Assembly (NCBI GenBank): GCA_947623965.1
Contig: CANQIF010000009.1
Coordinates: 39,357 to 103,356, forward strand
DNA: 64,000 nucleotides
Source of the DNA: an uncultured Alistipes sp.
GTDB lineage: Bacteria; Bacteroidota; Bacteroidia; Bacteroidales; Rikenellaceae
Reading direction: 5' to 3'
The notes under the pieces were generated by a model, which was given only the letters and a program-made list of their open reading frames with translations, made no database searches and was not told where the DNA came from. A program made the position numbers and the translations under genes. Positions 44,868 through 53,510 of the stretch are shown here, piece after piece (position 1 is the first letter of the stretch; the number at the start of each line of letters is the position of its first letter).

Positions 44868-45332
44868 CTATTTTCGAAAATTCTTCATCACTTTGTCCAT
44901 TTCGCGGCGGGCGTCGCTCTCCTTGAGGTGCTCGCGCTTGTCGTAGGCCTTGCGGCCGCGCGCCAGACCGACGGCGATCTTCGCCAGACCGCGCTCGTTC
45001 AGGAAGAGGCGCAGCCCGACGATCGTCAGCCCCCGGTCCTGCGAGGCACGCTCGAGCTTCGTCAGCTCGCGCCGCGTCAGCAGCAGCTTGCGGTCGCGGC
45101 GCGGCACGTGGTTGTTGCAGGTACCCCAGGCGTATTCGGCGATGTTGACCCCGCGGATCCACAGCTCGCCCCGGTCGAAGTAGCAGTACGAATCGACCAT
45201 CGAGACCTTGCCGGCGCGGACCGACTTGATCTCCGTGCCGACCAGCACGACACCGGCCGTCCACTCTTCGAGGATCTCGTAATCGAAGGTGGCGCGCTTG
45301 TTTCTTATGTTGATTTTTTTCTGTTCGCTCAT
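44868..45332 (-). CDS. smpB: SsrA-binding protein SmpB
   Basis: SmpB delivers tmRNA to stalled ribosomes. The 154-residue product has [40 protein letters not shown] and [20 protein letters not shown], all diagnostic, and a basic C-terminal tail ([10 protein letters not shown]). It is co-directional with tsaB, 8 bp upstream of it. A TACCTTGA sequence at about 45393-45386 may be the -7 box. Confidence 0.97.
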   Translation of the reverse strand: MSEQKKINIRNKRATFDYEILEEWTAGVVLVGTEIKSVRAGKVSMVDSYCYFDRGELWIRGVNIAEYAWGTCNNHVPRRDRKLLLTRRELTKLERASQDRGLTIVGLRLFLNERGLAKIAVGLARGRKAYDKREHLKESDARREMDKVMKNFRK

Positions 45333-45501
45333 AACTCAAAACGGCACATAAATTGCACTTTTCATCGACAGGGATGGGTATCGGATCAAGGTAACTAATT
45401 CTTTTATCTTCGATATGTTTTACACATCTTTCTGTTTATTTTCTGTTTGCACACGGTACGCGTAGCGATACGTGTACGATTCCGACACCGATCCCGCTCC
45501 G

Positions 45502-45526
45502 CTCCGCAAGGGGCGGAGTTTTTTTT
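45502..45526 (+). terminator. Orphan plus-strand terminator
   Basis: CTCCGC and GCGGAG form a short stem with a 5-nt loop followed by eight Ts (45519-45526). No plus-strand gene is visible upstream between the smpB start and this point. It may end a small RNA or be a remnant. Confidence 0.55.
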
Positions 45527-45527
45527 G

Positions 45528-46215
45528 CCGGGCAAGAGGCGGGGCACAGGACGCGAGTTGCGTGCCTTCGCCGAGCGGAGGCTGCGGCCCGCTGCGGTTC
45601 CAATCGGAACCGCAAATTCATCCTTCAAAATTCAATATTCAAAATTAAGTACGCTTGTCCAGCGTCTGCAGCGTCAAATCCACCCGAGGCGAGCCCGCAG
45701 CCGAGCGGACGGGCCTGCGACATGGAGGAGCAGCCCTCCGCCCGGGGGCGGCTGCTGGCTGCCGGTCACTGCGCGACCGAATTTACGAGCAGTCATTTCC
45801 ACTACAACAAGCGGCTGCGGGCTGCCGATTGCTTCGCAATCGAGTTCGTCGCAAAACACCTCGGCAATAATCGGCGGTTGCGAACTGCCAACGTCTCCGA
45901 CGTCAAATCCGGCAGCAAATGGTCCGAATACAATCGCGACATCGGGCCGCAGCCTGCGAAGACCCGCTCGATGCGGACCTGCGGGACGCGAGCTGCGGGC
46001 CTTCGCCGCCGGAGGCTGCGGCCCACCGATGCCTAACGGCATCGATCCTGCTGGCGGCGAGCCCGCAGCCGAGCGGACGGGCCTGCGACGTGGAGGAGCA
46101 GCCCTCCGCCAGGGGGCGGCTGCGGGCTGCCGGTCGCTGCGCGACCGAATTTGCAAACAGACATTTTCACCCCAACAAACGGCTGCGGCCCGCCGACCTC
46201 TTCGAGCTCGATCCA
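45528..46215. repeat. Modular GC-rich repeat locus 7 (partial A, B, C, A, B, C)
   Basis: A 5'-truncated A module (about 45540-45620) ends in GGTTCC-aatc-GGAACC and an AT module (45612-45648). B is at 45690-45758. C units follow with hairpins GGTCAC/GCGACC, GATTGC-ttc-GCAATC and GACGTC-like. A second A is at 45941-46046 (GATGCC-taac-GGCATC), then B at 46060-46130 and a final C unit reaching close to the end of dnaG at 46247. No gene is seen. Confidence 0.82.
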
Positions 46216-46246
46216 CTACCTGTGCACACGCCCGTCCGCATTCCCG

Positions 46247-48247
46247 CTACAGAATCATCCGCTGCAACTTGTTGGCAATCGTTACCTTGATCGCATTGAG
46301 GTGCGTCAGCTGCCGCATGATCGCCGCCAGCTCCTCGTCCGAGAGCTCCTCGTTCCGCAGCTTGGCCTGCTCCTCCCGGATCAACCGTTCGATCACCTTC
46401 GACTTGTAGAGCGTCACGGCCTTCGGCACCCCGACGGCCAGCATCTCCTCGTCGCTCTCGATGTGCACCTCCTTGCGTTTCCACAACTCGCTCGGAACGT
46501 AGTTGTCGTCCGAGGTAAGCAGATCGACCGAGACGTTGCACACCTCGGGATCGATGTGATTCAGGAAATAATGCACGGGCACCTCCACCCCGCTGCCCAG
46601 CTGCCGCCACTGCTCGCGGTAGGTTTCGAGGATGCGGTCGTACCGCGGGTCGGTGAAGTGGAGGTTATCCTCGTCCAACTCGCCGAAGATCACCTCGGCG
46701 ACGTTGCAGGGAACCAGGTTCGGCCCCTCCTTGAAGTCGAACGAGCGGTGGCCGTACTTCAGCAGATCCTTGACCAGTTCGCGTTCGAGCGCCGGCACAC
46801 TGCTGCCCGCCTCGATGCGGGCCGCCGGCTGCACCTCCACGGCCGCAGGCGGGACGGAGGGGGTTGCAGCCGCCTGCTCTTCGCGGCGGCGGGCTGTCTG
46901 CCGGCGGACGAAGTCGTCCGTTTCGCGATCGCCCGTCGAGGAGAGGCGTTTGCGCGCCACCTCGCCGATGAGGATCTGTTCGTCGATATCCATCGTGCGG
47001 GCGCACTCCTTGATGTAGACCGACCGCTGGATCGGATCGGGGATCTGCGCGATCGACTGCACCATATCCGAAATAAGCGCCGCCTTGCGGATCGGATCGC
47101 CCTGCGCCTCGGCGATCAGCAGATGCGCCTTGAAGTCGAGGAAGTCCTGCTCGTTGCTGCGGATGTATTCCCGGACCTGCTCCGTCGTACGGCTGCGGGC
47201 GAAAGTATCGGGGTCGTCGCCGTCGGGCAGCAGGACGATGCGCACGTTCATCCCCTCGCGCAGGATCATATCGATACCCCGCAGCGAGGCGTGGATGCCC
47301 GCGGCGTCGCTGTCGTAGATCACCGTGATGTTGCGCGTGAAGCGCCCCAGCAGCCGGATCTGCTCGGTCGTGAGCGACGTGCCGGAGGAGGCGACGACGT
47401 TTTCGACTCCAGCCTGGTGCATCGAGATCACGTCGAGGTAGCCCTCCACGAGGATGGCGACGTCCTGCTGCTGAATGGCCCGCTTGGCGAAGTAGAGGCC
47501 GTAGAGCTCCCGCTTCTTGCTGTATATTTCGCTCTCGGGCGAATTTTGGTACTTGGCGACCTGCTTGTCGGTCCGCAGCGTACGGCCGCCGAAAGCGACA
47601 ACGCGGCCCGAGATGTTGTGCACGGGGAAGATCACGCGGTCACGGAAGCGGTCGTAAAGCGAGCCGTCCCGTTCGCTCTTCAGCGAGAGGCCGGTCGAGA
47701 GCAAAAATTCGCTTTTGTAGCCCGCCGCCAAGGCGTCCTTCGTCATGCGGTCGCCCCGGGCAGGGCAGAATCCGAGCCCGAACTTGCGGATCGTCGCGTC
47801 GGTCAGGAGGCGTTTCTCGCGGAAATAGCTCAACCCGACCGCCCGGCCTTCGGACTCGTTGCAGAGGTAGGAGACGAAATAGTCGGCCGCCCAGCCGTTC
47901 AGGGCGAACATGCTCTCGCGGTCGTTGTTGCGGCGAATATCCTCCTCGGTCTGCTCGCGTTCGCGGACCTCGATGTGGTAGCGCTTGGCCACCATGCGAA
48001 GCGCCTCGGGATAGGAGCAGGCCTCCTGCTCCATGACGAACGTCACGGCATTGCCGCCCTTGCCGCAACCGAAACACTTGAAGACCCCCTTTGCGGGCGA
48101 AACGATGAACGACGGCGTTTTCTCGTTGTGGAACGGACAGCACGCGGTATAGTTGACGCCCTTGCGTTTGAGCGTCACATAGTCGCTGATGATTTCGACG
48201 ATGTCAGCGGCGGCATAGATTCTATCAACGGTTTCTCGGTCGATCAT
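46247..48247 (-). CDS. dnaG: DNA primase
   Basis: DnaG lays RNA primers for replication. The 666-residue product has, in order, an N-terminal zinc-binding domain (CCPFHNEKTPSFIVSPAKGV to CFGCGKGGNAVTFVM; about 35-70), the RNA polymerase core (residues 120-340) with FRDRVIFPVHNISGRVVAFG, ILVEGYLDVISMHQAG (the TOPRIM Glu) and VIYDSDAAGIHASLRGIDM (the DxD), and a C-terminal helicase-binding region (about 450-666). The start MIDRETVDRIYAAADIVEII is the family start; 37 further upstream codons are open but not family-like. The -7 box lies only a few bases before the ATG. Confidence 0.97.
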   Translation of the reverse strand: MIDRETVDRIYAAADIVEIISDYVTLKRKGVNYTACCPFHNEKTPSFIVSPAKGVFKCFGCGKGGNAVTFVMEQEACSYPEALRMVAKRYHIEVREREQTEEDIRRNNDRESMFALNGWAADYFVSYLCNESEGRAVGLSYFREKRLLTDATIRKFGLGFCPARGDRMTKDALAAGYKSEFLLSTGLSLKSERDGSLYDRFRDRVIFPVHNISGRVVAFGGRTLRTDKQVAKYQNSPESEIYSKKRELYGLYFAKRAIQQQDVAILVEGYLDVISMHQAGVENVVASSGTSLTTEQIRLLGRFTRNITVIYDSDAAGIHASLRGIDMILREGMNVRIVLLPDGDDPDTFARSRTTEQVREYIRSNEQDFLDFKAHLLIAEAQGDPIRKAALISDMVQSIAQIPDPIQRSVYIKECARTMDIDEQILIGEVARKRLSSTGDRETDDFVRRQTARRREEQAAATPSVPPAAVEVQPAARIEAGSSVPALERELVKDLLKYGHRSFDFKEGPNLVPCNVAEVIFGELDEDNLHFTDPRYDRILETYREQWRQLGSGVEVPVHYFLNHIDPEVCNVSVDLLTSDDNYVPSELWKRKEVHIESDEEMLAVGVPKAVTLYKSKVIERLIREEQAKLRNEELSDEELAAIMRQLTHLNAIKVTIANKLQRMIL

Positions 48248-48253
48248 GTCGTG

Positions 48254-48261
48254 CAAAGATA
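48254..48261 (-). promoter_or_regulatory. dnaG promoter -7 element (near-leaderless)
   Basis: TATCTTTG (48261-48254) is a perfect TAnnTTTG and a TTTG lies about 21 bp upstream. Only six bases separate it from the ATG at 48247-48245, so the transcript would have almost no leader. Confidence 0.6.
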
Positions 48262-48387
48262 CGAATAAGCCGAGTGCAAAAACAAATTTATTTGCATTTT
48301 GCCGAGACGGAGTATCTAAGGCGCAGCCAAAGTACGAATAAGTCGAGCGCAATGCCAAATTTATTCGGCCTCCGCCTGCAATTTTGG

Positions 48388-48710
48388 GTTCGGGCTGCAG
48401 CCTGCGAAGACCCGCTCGAAACGGACCTGCGGGACGCGAAATGCGGGCCTTCGCCGCCGGAGGCTGCGGCCCGCTGCGGTTCCATTCGGAACCGCAAATT
48501 CATCATTCAAGATTCAAAATTCAGAATTACCAATCGGGGCGCAGCCTGCGGAGTGCACGCAAGTTCGGGTTCGAACTGCGGGCCTCCGCCGGGCGGAGGC
48601 TCCGGCCCGCCGATCGCTGCGCGATCGATCCCAACGCAAGCCCTCACAAACACAGCTGCGGCCCGCACCGGCGCCCGAAACAGCGCTCCGATGCAGGCCG
48701 CAGCCTTTTC
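48388..48710. repeat. Modular GC-rich repeat locus 8 (A-A-degenerate B)
   Basis: A at 48388-48495 ends in GGTTCC-attc-GGAACC, then an AT module. A at 48534-48625 has inner stem AGTTCG/CGAACT and the hairpin CGATCGC-tgc-GCGATCG. A decayed B remnant at about 48640-48710 retains GCTGCGGCCCGC. The stretch 48262-48387 carries AT-rich promoter-like sequence of dnaG, with a short repeat of AATAAGyCGAGyGCAA (near 48265 and 48340) and no gene. Confidence 0.78.
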
Positions 48711-48722
48711 GAAAGGAGGCAT

Positions 48723-49946
48723 TCAGATCCGTCCCTTCAGACGGTCGTATTCGATCGAAGCCCAGACGAAGGGCCCGACCGCCTTGCAGTCGTTCTCGCG
48801 GATCGGCTCCGAGATGTAGTAGTCGAAGGTGCCGCTGCGGCGGTTCGCACCGCCCAGCCCGGCGACGGCGCAGCAGTCGGTGATCGAGATCGTGCCGTCC
48901 TCGTTCTCGCGCACGAAGCGATCGACGAACTGTTCGTAGCGCTTCGCCCCCTCGGCAGCATACGACGCGGGCAGGTAGCCTAACCGCGCCCCCTTGAGCA
49001 TCGCATAGACGAACATGATCGAGCCGGTCGCCTCCTCGTAATTGCCCTCGCGGCCGGGAGCATCGAGCACCTGGTACCACATGCCGCTCTCCGCATCGGC
49101 ATAGTCGGGCAGCACCTTGCACAGTCCCCGCAGAATATCGACCATCGGCTGCGTCCGTTCATCCGCGCCGAGGTATTGCAGCGTCTCGACGAGCGCCATC
49201 GCATACCACCCCTCGGCGCGCCCCCAGGCGTGCTGCGACTGTCCGGTCGCCGGATCGCACCAGAACTGCTCGCGCGCGTCGTCGTAGGCGTGGCGGTAGA
49301 GCTTCGTCGCGGGGTCGTAGGTGTGCCGTCCCACCAGCACGAACTGGTTCACGATGTCGGCGATATAGCGCTCCGCGGCCGCGGAATCGGCCGGGGCGAT
49401 GTTCCGCATGACGTACTCGGCATAGAAAGGCTCGGCCATGTAGATGCCGTCGAGCCACATCTGGCGCGGGTAGGTCTTCTTGTGCCAGAAGCCGCCGTCG
49501 GGGTTGCGCGGATGCTCGCCCAGCTGGCGGAAGAGCGTGTCGGCCAGCCGGCGGTAGCGCTCCTCGCCCGTGCGGTCGCAGAGCCGGAAGAGCGGGCGCC
49601 CGGGGCAGATGTGGTCGAGGTTGTAGCGCGTCCGCTCGTAGGTCGGCACCGTGGCGTCGGGCCGCACGATCGTGTCGTAGTAGCGGGTGGCGTAGGCGTA
49701 GAAGTCGGGGCGGTCGTAGACCTCGGCCGCATCCATCGCCGAGAGGAGCTCGAGCCCCTGCGTGTAGTTCCACTTCAGCTTTCCGGGAGCGATGCCGTCG
49801 AGCGTCGCGGGCGACGGGTTGCGGTGCATCTCGCTCTCGATCATGCGGACCGCCAGCGGCTTGTCGCCGTCGATGAGCGAACGGTCGGTCGTCGTGCAGG
49901 CCGTCAGGGCCAGCACGGCGCAGCCCCATGCGAATGATTTCATCAT
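48723..49946 (-). CDS. GH105 unsaturated rhamnogalacturonyl hydrolase lipoprotein
   Basis: The product is a 407-residue lipoprotein (lipobox LTAC, Cys17). GH105 enzymes hydrolyse the unsaturated galacturonate from lyase products by hydrating the double bond. The (alpha/alpha)6 barrel has KWNYTQGLELLSAMDAAEVY, GGFWHKKTYPRQMWLDGIYM (substrate cleft with the catalytic Asp), HAWGRAEGWYAMALV and GTFDYYISEPIRENDCKAVG at the C-terminus. It closes the second pectin operon, 16 bp after the fused esterase. It is complete, unlike the paralogue at 3159-4330. Confidence 0.94.
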   Translation of the reverse strand: MMKSFAWGCAVLALTACTTTDRSLIDGDKPLAVRMIESEMHRNPSPATLDGIAPGKLKWNYTQGLELLSAMDAAEVYDRPDFYAYATRYYDTIVRPDATVPTYERTRYNLDHICPGRPLFRLCDRTGEERYRRLADTLFRQLGEHPRNPDGGFWHKKTYPRQMWLDGIYMAEPFYAEYVMRNIAPADSAAAERYIADIVNQFVLVGRHTYDPATKLYRHAYDDAREQFWCDPATGQSQHAWGRAEGWYAMALVETLQYLGADERTQPMVDILRGLCKVLPDYADAESGMWYQVLDAPGREGNYEEATGSIMFVYAMLKGARLGYLPASYAAEGAKRYEQFVDRFVRENEDGTISITDCCAVAGLGGANRRSGTFDYYISEPIRENDCKAVGPFVWASIEYDRLKGRI

Positions 49947-49962
49947 AACGTCGTTTTCAGGA

Positions 49963-51594
49963 TTATTTTTGATTCTCGTAGTGTTCCAGCAGCGCCTCGG
50001 CCTGCTGCTTCGTAAGGCGGTGCGACCACGCCGCGCGGCCGTGCTTCACGGCACCGGGCCCCTTCGAGCCGTATTCGCCGTAGAAGGCGGTCTCGCGGGC
50101 CTCGGGCTTGCTCCAGTCGTGCCACCCCTCGGGACGGATGTGGGCCCCCAGTTCGCAGCGGATGAAGACCGTCTGCGCGTGGTTGCGCCAGGGGCGGCCG
50201 AGGTAGCATTTCGTCACCCCCTCGTCGGCCGTCAGGCGGCAGTCGACGAAGGTGAGGCCGCACGGCAGCCCCTCCCAGGTCGAGGCGGCCGTAATGTAGG
50301 AGTCGGACTTCGACCGGATCTCGCAGCGCGTGAAGAGCGCCGAGGCGGCGCCGAAGATGAAGTCCGTCGTCCCCTCGATATAGCAATCCTCGAAGCGGAC
50401 CCACGTGTTGTCGGTCGGCGCCTGCCCCTCGCGGTTGCCCTTGCCGTAGAGGTAGAGCGTATCCTGGTTGCCGAGGAAGCGGCAGCGGATGAAGCGCAGG
50501 TTCGAGGCGAGCGTCTGCACGGCGACCGCCTGGCCGACGCGGCCGGCCGCATTCTCGAAGGTGACGTTCTCGACCGTCCAGCCGTCGGCGCCGAAGTAGA
50601 CCGTCGAGGAGCCCGAGGTGCCGACGTTGCGCCCGAGGAGGCTTTTTTTCGAGGCGTAGTCATCCCACGTGACGACCGCCCGGCCGACGCCGTAGAGGCG
50701 CACGTTGCGTTTGGTCTGCGGGATGGCGATCTTCTCGCGGTAGACCCCCTCCGAAAGGCGGATCGTCGCCGCAGGGTTGAAGTCGGGCACCGCCGCGATC
50801 GCCTCGGTCAGCGTGAAGAAGTCGCCCGACCCGTCCTGGGCCACCACCAGATCGGCGATCCGCAGGTGCGCGGCCAGCTCCGGGAGCTGTTTTTCGACCT
50901 CCCGGGCCACCATGCGCGAGACGATGTGGGCGCCGCGGACATTGAGGTGCGTATTGTCCTCGCGGCCGTCGGGATAGCGGGGCGAGGTCCCCTTCGCCAC
51001 CCACATGAAATAGGCGCGCGAGGCTTCGTCGCCCAGTTCGCGCAGCCACGCCTCCGTCAGCGGCTCCATTTCGAGCAGCGTCACCCCTTCGGTGCGGGCC
51101 ACTTCGCGCACGCGGTCGGGGTATTCGCCGTGGGTCTTCAGCAGTTCGCCTTTCTCGTCGAAGTGGCGGCGGGCGATCGGCGTCAGCAGCACGGGCGTCG
51201 CCCCCCGTTCGCGCGTCTCGCGCACGTAGCGGCGCAGGTTCTCGGCGAAGATCTCGGGCACGGAGCCCACCGTCTCGTGATGGACCTTCTCGTCGTTGTG
51301 TCCGAACTGGATAAAGACGTAGTCGCCCGCCCGCAGGCTGTCGCAAATGGGCGTCCAGCGCCCCTCGTTGCGGAACGACTTGGTCGAACGGCCGTTCTTG
51401 GCGTGGTTCTCGACCACGACCGTCTCGTCGAAGAAGGCGCGGAAGAGCTGCCCCCAGCCCCGCTCGGGATTCTGCTTTTCAAGATCCTTGTCGGCGCAGG
51501 TCGAGTCGCCGATCAGGTAGACGTGGGTCAGCCGCGTTCCGGCCGAAGCGCCGACCGCCGCAAGCAGCGCCAGCGCGAAAAGAAGTTTTTTCAT
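49963..51594 (-). CDS. Fused rhamnogalacturonan acetylesterase (CE12) and pectinesterase (CE8)
   Basis: The product has 543 residues with a signal peptide ending GASAG. Residues about 20-245 are an SGNH esterase: HVYLIGDSTCAD (nucleophile Ser32), NHAKNGRST (Gly/Asn block), VFIQFGHNDE (block III) and GREDNTHLNVRGA (D-x-x-H, catalytic pair). This matches CE12 acetylesterases of rhamnogalacturonan. Residues about 250-543 are a CE8 beta-helix: DLVVAQDGSGDFFTLTEAIA, GRVGQAVAV, GNQDTLYLYG, YIEGTTDFIFG and CYLGRPWRN, with Gln, both Asp residues and the Arg intact. One protein would thus remove acetyl and methyl esters together. Gap to GH28 is 95 bp, with a strong hairpin; gap to GH105 is 16 bp. Confidence 0.95.
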   Translation of the reverse strand: MKKLLFALALLAAVGASAGTRLTHVYLIGDSTCADKDLEKQNPERGWGQLFRAFFDETVVVENHAKNGRSTKSFRNEGRWTPICDSLRAGDYVFIQFGHNDEKVHHETVGSVPEIFAENLRRYVRETRERGATPVLLTPIARRHFDEKGELLKTHGEYPDRVREVARTEGVTLLEMEPLTEAWLRELGDEASRAYFMWVAKGTSPRYPDGREDNTHLNVRGAHIVSRMVAREVEKQLPELAAHLRIADLVVAQDGSGDFFTLTEAIAAVPDFNPAATIRLSEGVYREKIAIPQTKRNVRLYGVGRAVVTWDDYASKKSLLGRNVGTSGSSTVYFGADGWTVENVTFENAAGRVGQAVAVQTLASNLRFIRCRFLGNQDTLYLYGKGNREGQAPTDNTWVRFEDCYIEGTTDFIFGAASALFTRCEIRSKSDSYITAASTWEGLPCGLTFVDCRLTADEGVTKCYLGRPWRNHAQTVFIRCELGAHIRPEGWHDWSKPEARETAFYGEYGSKGPGAVKHGRAAWSHRLTKQQAEALLEHYENQK

Positions 51595-51636
51595 CGGTTA
51601 TCGGTTCTTTTCCGTTCGATCCAGGCGCTTCGGTAC

Positions 51637-51668
51637 GGCGCCGCAGGGTCTTCGGACCTTGCGGCGCC
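51637..51668 (-). other. Intercistronic hairpin between GH28 and fused esterase
   Basis: GGCGCCGC and GCGGCGCC arms extend into GGTC/GACC with a short loop. No T run follows, so it is more likely an mRNA processing or stability element than a terminator. Confidence 0.4.
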
Positions 51669-51689
51669 GCACGACCGGACCGCTTATTT

Positions 51690-53360
51690 TCAGTTGATCT
51701 TCACCACAGGCTCCGAAGCCTTCGAAAGACGGGCGTTCGCGGCCGTGATCTGCGGCGAGTGGATATAGACGCCCTGGTTGCGGCTGCCCGTCACCTGCAG
51801 GGCGCAGGGCATCTCCTCGGGGCAGACGAAGTGCTCCGTATGGAGGTTCTTCACGTTGTTCAGCTGGAGCGCCGGCCCCTCGGCGGGCACCACCTTCACG
51901 TTGCGCAGCATGACGTCCGACGACTCGTTGATCTGGGCGCCGCCCGCAGCGTAGAACTGGGCATCCTCGACCGTGATCCCTTCGACGTTCATCTCGGGCA
52001 GGCCGTTGAAGTACATCGCCCGGCGGGCGCCGTGGCAGCGGATGTTCCGGATGGCGATCTTGCGGAAAGCGGGGGTCGTCTCGTCGACCGGCAGAGCCGG
52101 CATATCCGAAGCCTCGCCCTCGTCGCCGTCGGCAAAGGCCTCGGAGGCCGACTTGCCGCCGTAGAAGAGGTCGAAGAGGACGGCATCGTTCAGGATGTTG
52201 TTCATCGTCACGTTCTCGATGAAGATATTCTCCACGACGCCGCCGCGGCCGCGCGTCGACTTGAAGCGCAGGCCGACATCCGTACCGGAGAAGGTGCAGT
52301 TCTTCACGCTCACGTTCTTCACGCCGCCCGACATCTCGCTGCCGACGACGAAGCCGCCGTGGCCGTGGAAGACGATGCAGTTGTCCACGACGATGTTCTC
52401 GCAGGGGATGCCGCGCTTGCGGCCCGCCTCGTTCTTGCCGCTCTTGATGCAGATAGCGTCATCGCCGGCATCGAGCGACGAATTGATCATCAGCACGTTC
52501 TTGCACGACTCGATATCGACGCCGTCGCCGTTCTGCGCATAGTCCGGGCAGCGGACCGTGATGCCGTCGATGATGAGGTTCGTGCAGATGGCCGGATGGA
52601 TCGTCCAGCAGGGCGAGTTCTGGAAGGTCACCCCTTCGAGCAGCACATTCTCGCAGTTGTGGATGGCCACCATCACCGGACGCAGGAAGTCGTGCATCCG
52701 CTCGAAGTCGGCCATCGTGGCGTGCTCGGCGACGTTCTGGTCCGTGGCGGACTTCACGCCGCGCAGGTAGCTTTCGGTCGGGTACCAGTTGTTGCCGTCC
52801 TCGGAGACGATGCCGCCGCTGGCGACGAGCTTCTGCCACTCGCCCTCGGTCAGCTTGCTGCGCTTCACGTGGCGCCAGGCGTCGCCGCCGCCGTCGATCA
52901 CGCCGCCGCCCGTGATGGCGACATTCTTCACGCCGCGCGCCGAGATGGGCGACTGGCAGCGCCAGGTGTCGAGCCCCTCGAAGATGATCTGCGTGAGGGG
53001 ATAGAGCGACTGGTCGCCGCTGAAGAGGATCATGGCGTGGTTCGCGAGATGCAGTTCGATGTTGTCCTTCAGCACGATCGGGCCCGTGAGCCAGATGCCG
53101 TCGGGCACCTCGACACGGCCGCCGCCCTGCTGCGAGAGGGCGTCGATGGCGCGGGCGAAGGCGTCGGTGCAGAGGGTCATGCCGTCGCCGGCGGCGCCGA
53201 AGTCGGTGATGCTCACCGTCCGCGACGGAATCGCGGGACGCTCGACGAGCGGCATTTCGAACGGCAGATCGGCCTGCGCATCGTAGAGCGTGCCGCAGGG
53301 CGGGCAGCAGGCGGAAAATGAGGCCGCCGCGAGGATCAAAATAGCGTGTTTGAGGTTCAT
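51690..53360 (-). CDS. GH28 polygalacturonase-like lipoprotein
   Basis: The product has 556 residues from the ATG at 53360 (MNLKHAILILAAASFSACCP, acylated Cys18). GH28 enzymes invert and cut alpha-galacturonosyl links. The beta-helix has FGAAGDGMTLCTDAFARAID near the N-terminus and the catalytic set NGDGVDIESCKN (Asp), LDAGDDAICIKSG (Asp-Asp), GHGGFVVGSEMSGG (His) and GLRFKSTRGRG (Lys/Arg). All key residues are present. Length suggests an exo-acting or rhamnogalacturonan-active member with added C-terminal turns. It has its own promoter at 53430, downstream of a stem-loop that probably ends transcripts from the DUF4861 gene. Confidence 0.94.
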   Translation of the reverse strand: MNLKHAILILAAASFSACCPPCGTLYDAQADLPFEMPLVERPAIPSRTVSITDFGAAGDGMTLCTDAFARAIDALSQQGGGRVEVPDGIWLTGPIVLKDNIELHLANHAMILFSGDQSLYPLTQIIFEGLDTWRCQSPISARGVKNVAITGGGVIDGGGDAWRHVKRSKLTEGEWQKLVASGGIVSEDGNNWYPTESYLRGVKSATDQNVAEHATMADFERMHDFLRPVMVAIHNCENVLLEGVTFQNSPCWTIHPAICTNLIIDGITVRCPDYAQNGDGVDIESCKNVLMINSSLDAGDDAICIKSGKNEAGRKRGIPCENIVVDNCIVFHGHGGFVVGSEMSGGVKNVSVKNCTFSGTDVGLRFKSTRGRGGVVENIFIENVTMNNILNDAVLFDLFYGGKSASEAFADGDEGEASDMPALPVDETTPAFRKIAIRNIRCHGARRAMYFNGLPEMNVEGITVEDAQFYAAGGAQINESSDVMLRNVKVVPAEGPALQLNNVKNLHTEHFVCPEEMPCALQVTGSRNQGVYIHSPQITAANARLSKASEPVVKIN

Positions 53361-53429
53361 AGTGTAGATTTTTTGGTATTTGTCGGTTCTTCGGGTCGGG
53401 ATCCGTCGGGACGAATCGGATGGATCATA

Positions 53430-53437
53430 CAAATATA
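53430..53437 (-). promoter_or_regulatory. -7 element of the GH28 gene
   Basis: TATATTTG (53437-53430) matches TAnnTTTG fully. The -33 position lies inside the inverted repeat at 53442-53476, so terminator and promoter overlap. Confidence 0.65.
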
Positions 53438-53441
53438 AGAA

Positions 53442-53476
53442 ATTCTGCGGAAAAATGAGCTGTTTTTCCGCAGAAT
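53442..53476 (-). terminator. Inverted repeat ending the DUF4861 transcript and overlapping the GH28 promoter
   Basis: ATTCTGCGGAAAAA and TTTTTCCGCAGAAT form a 14-bp perfect stem with a 7-nt loop, 34 bp after the DUF4861 stop. Being symmetric, it could also be an operator at the GH28 promoter. Confidence 0.65.
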
Positions 53477-53510
53477 CCCTCCATTTTTTCGCGAAGCGCC
53501 GCCGGCGTTC

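Noticed and set aside
46151..48268. Plus-strand open frame of 705 codons opposite dnaG
   Set aside because: It is the shadow of the primase gene, which carries all DnaG motifs on the other strand.
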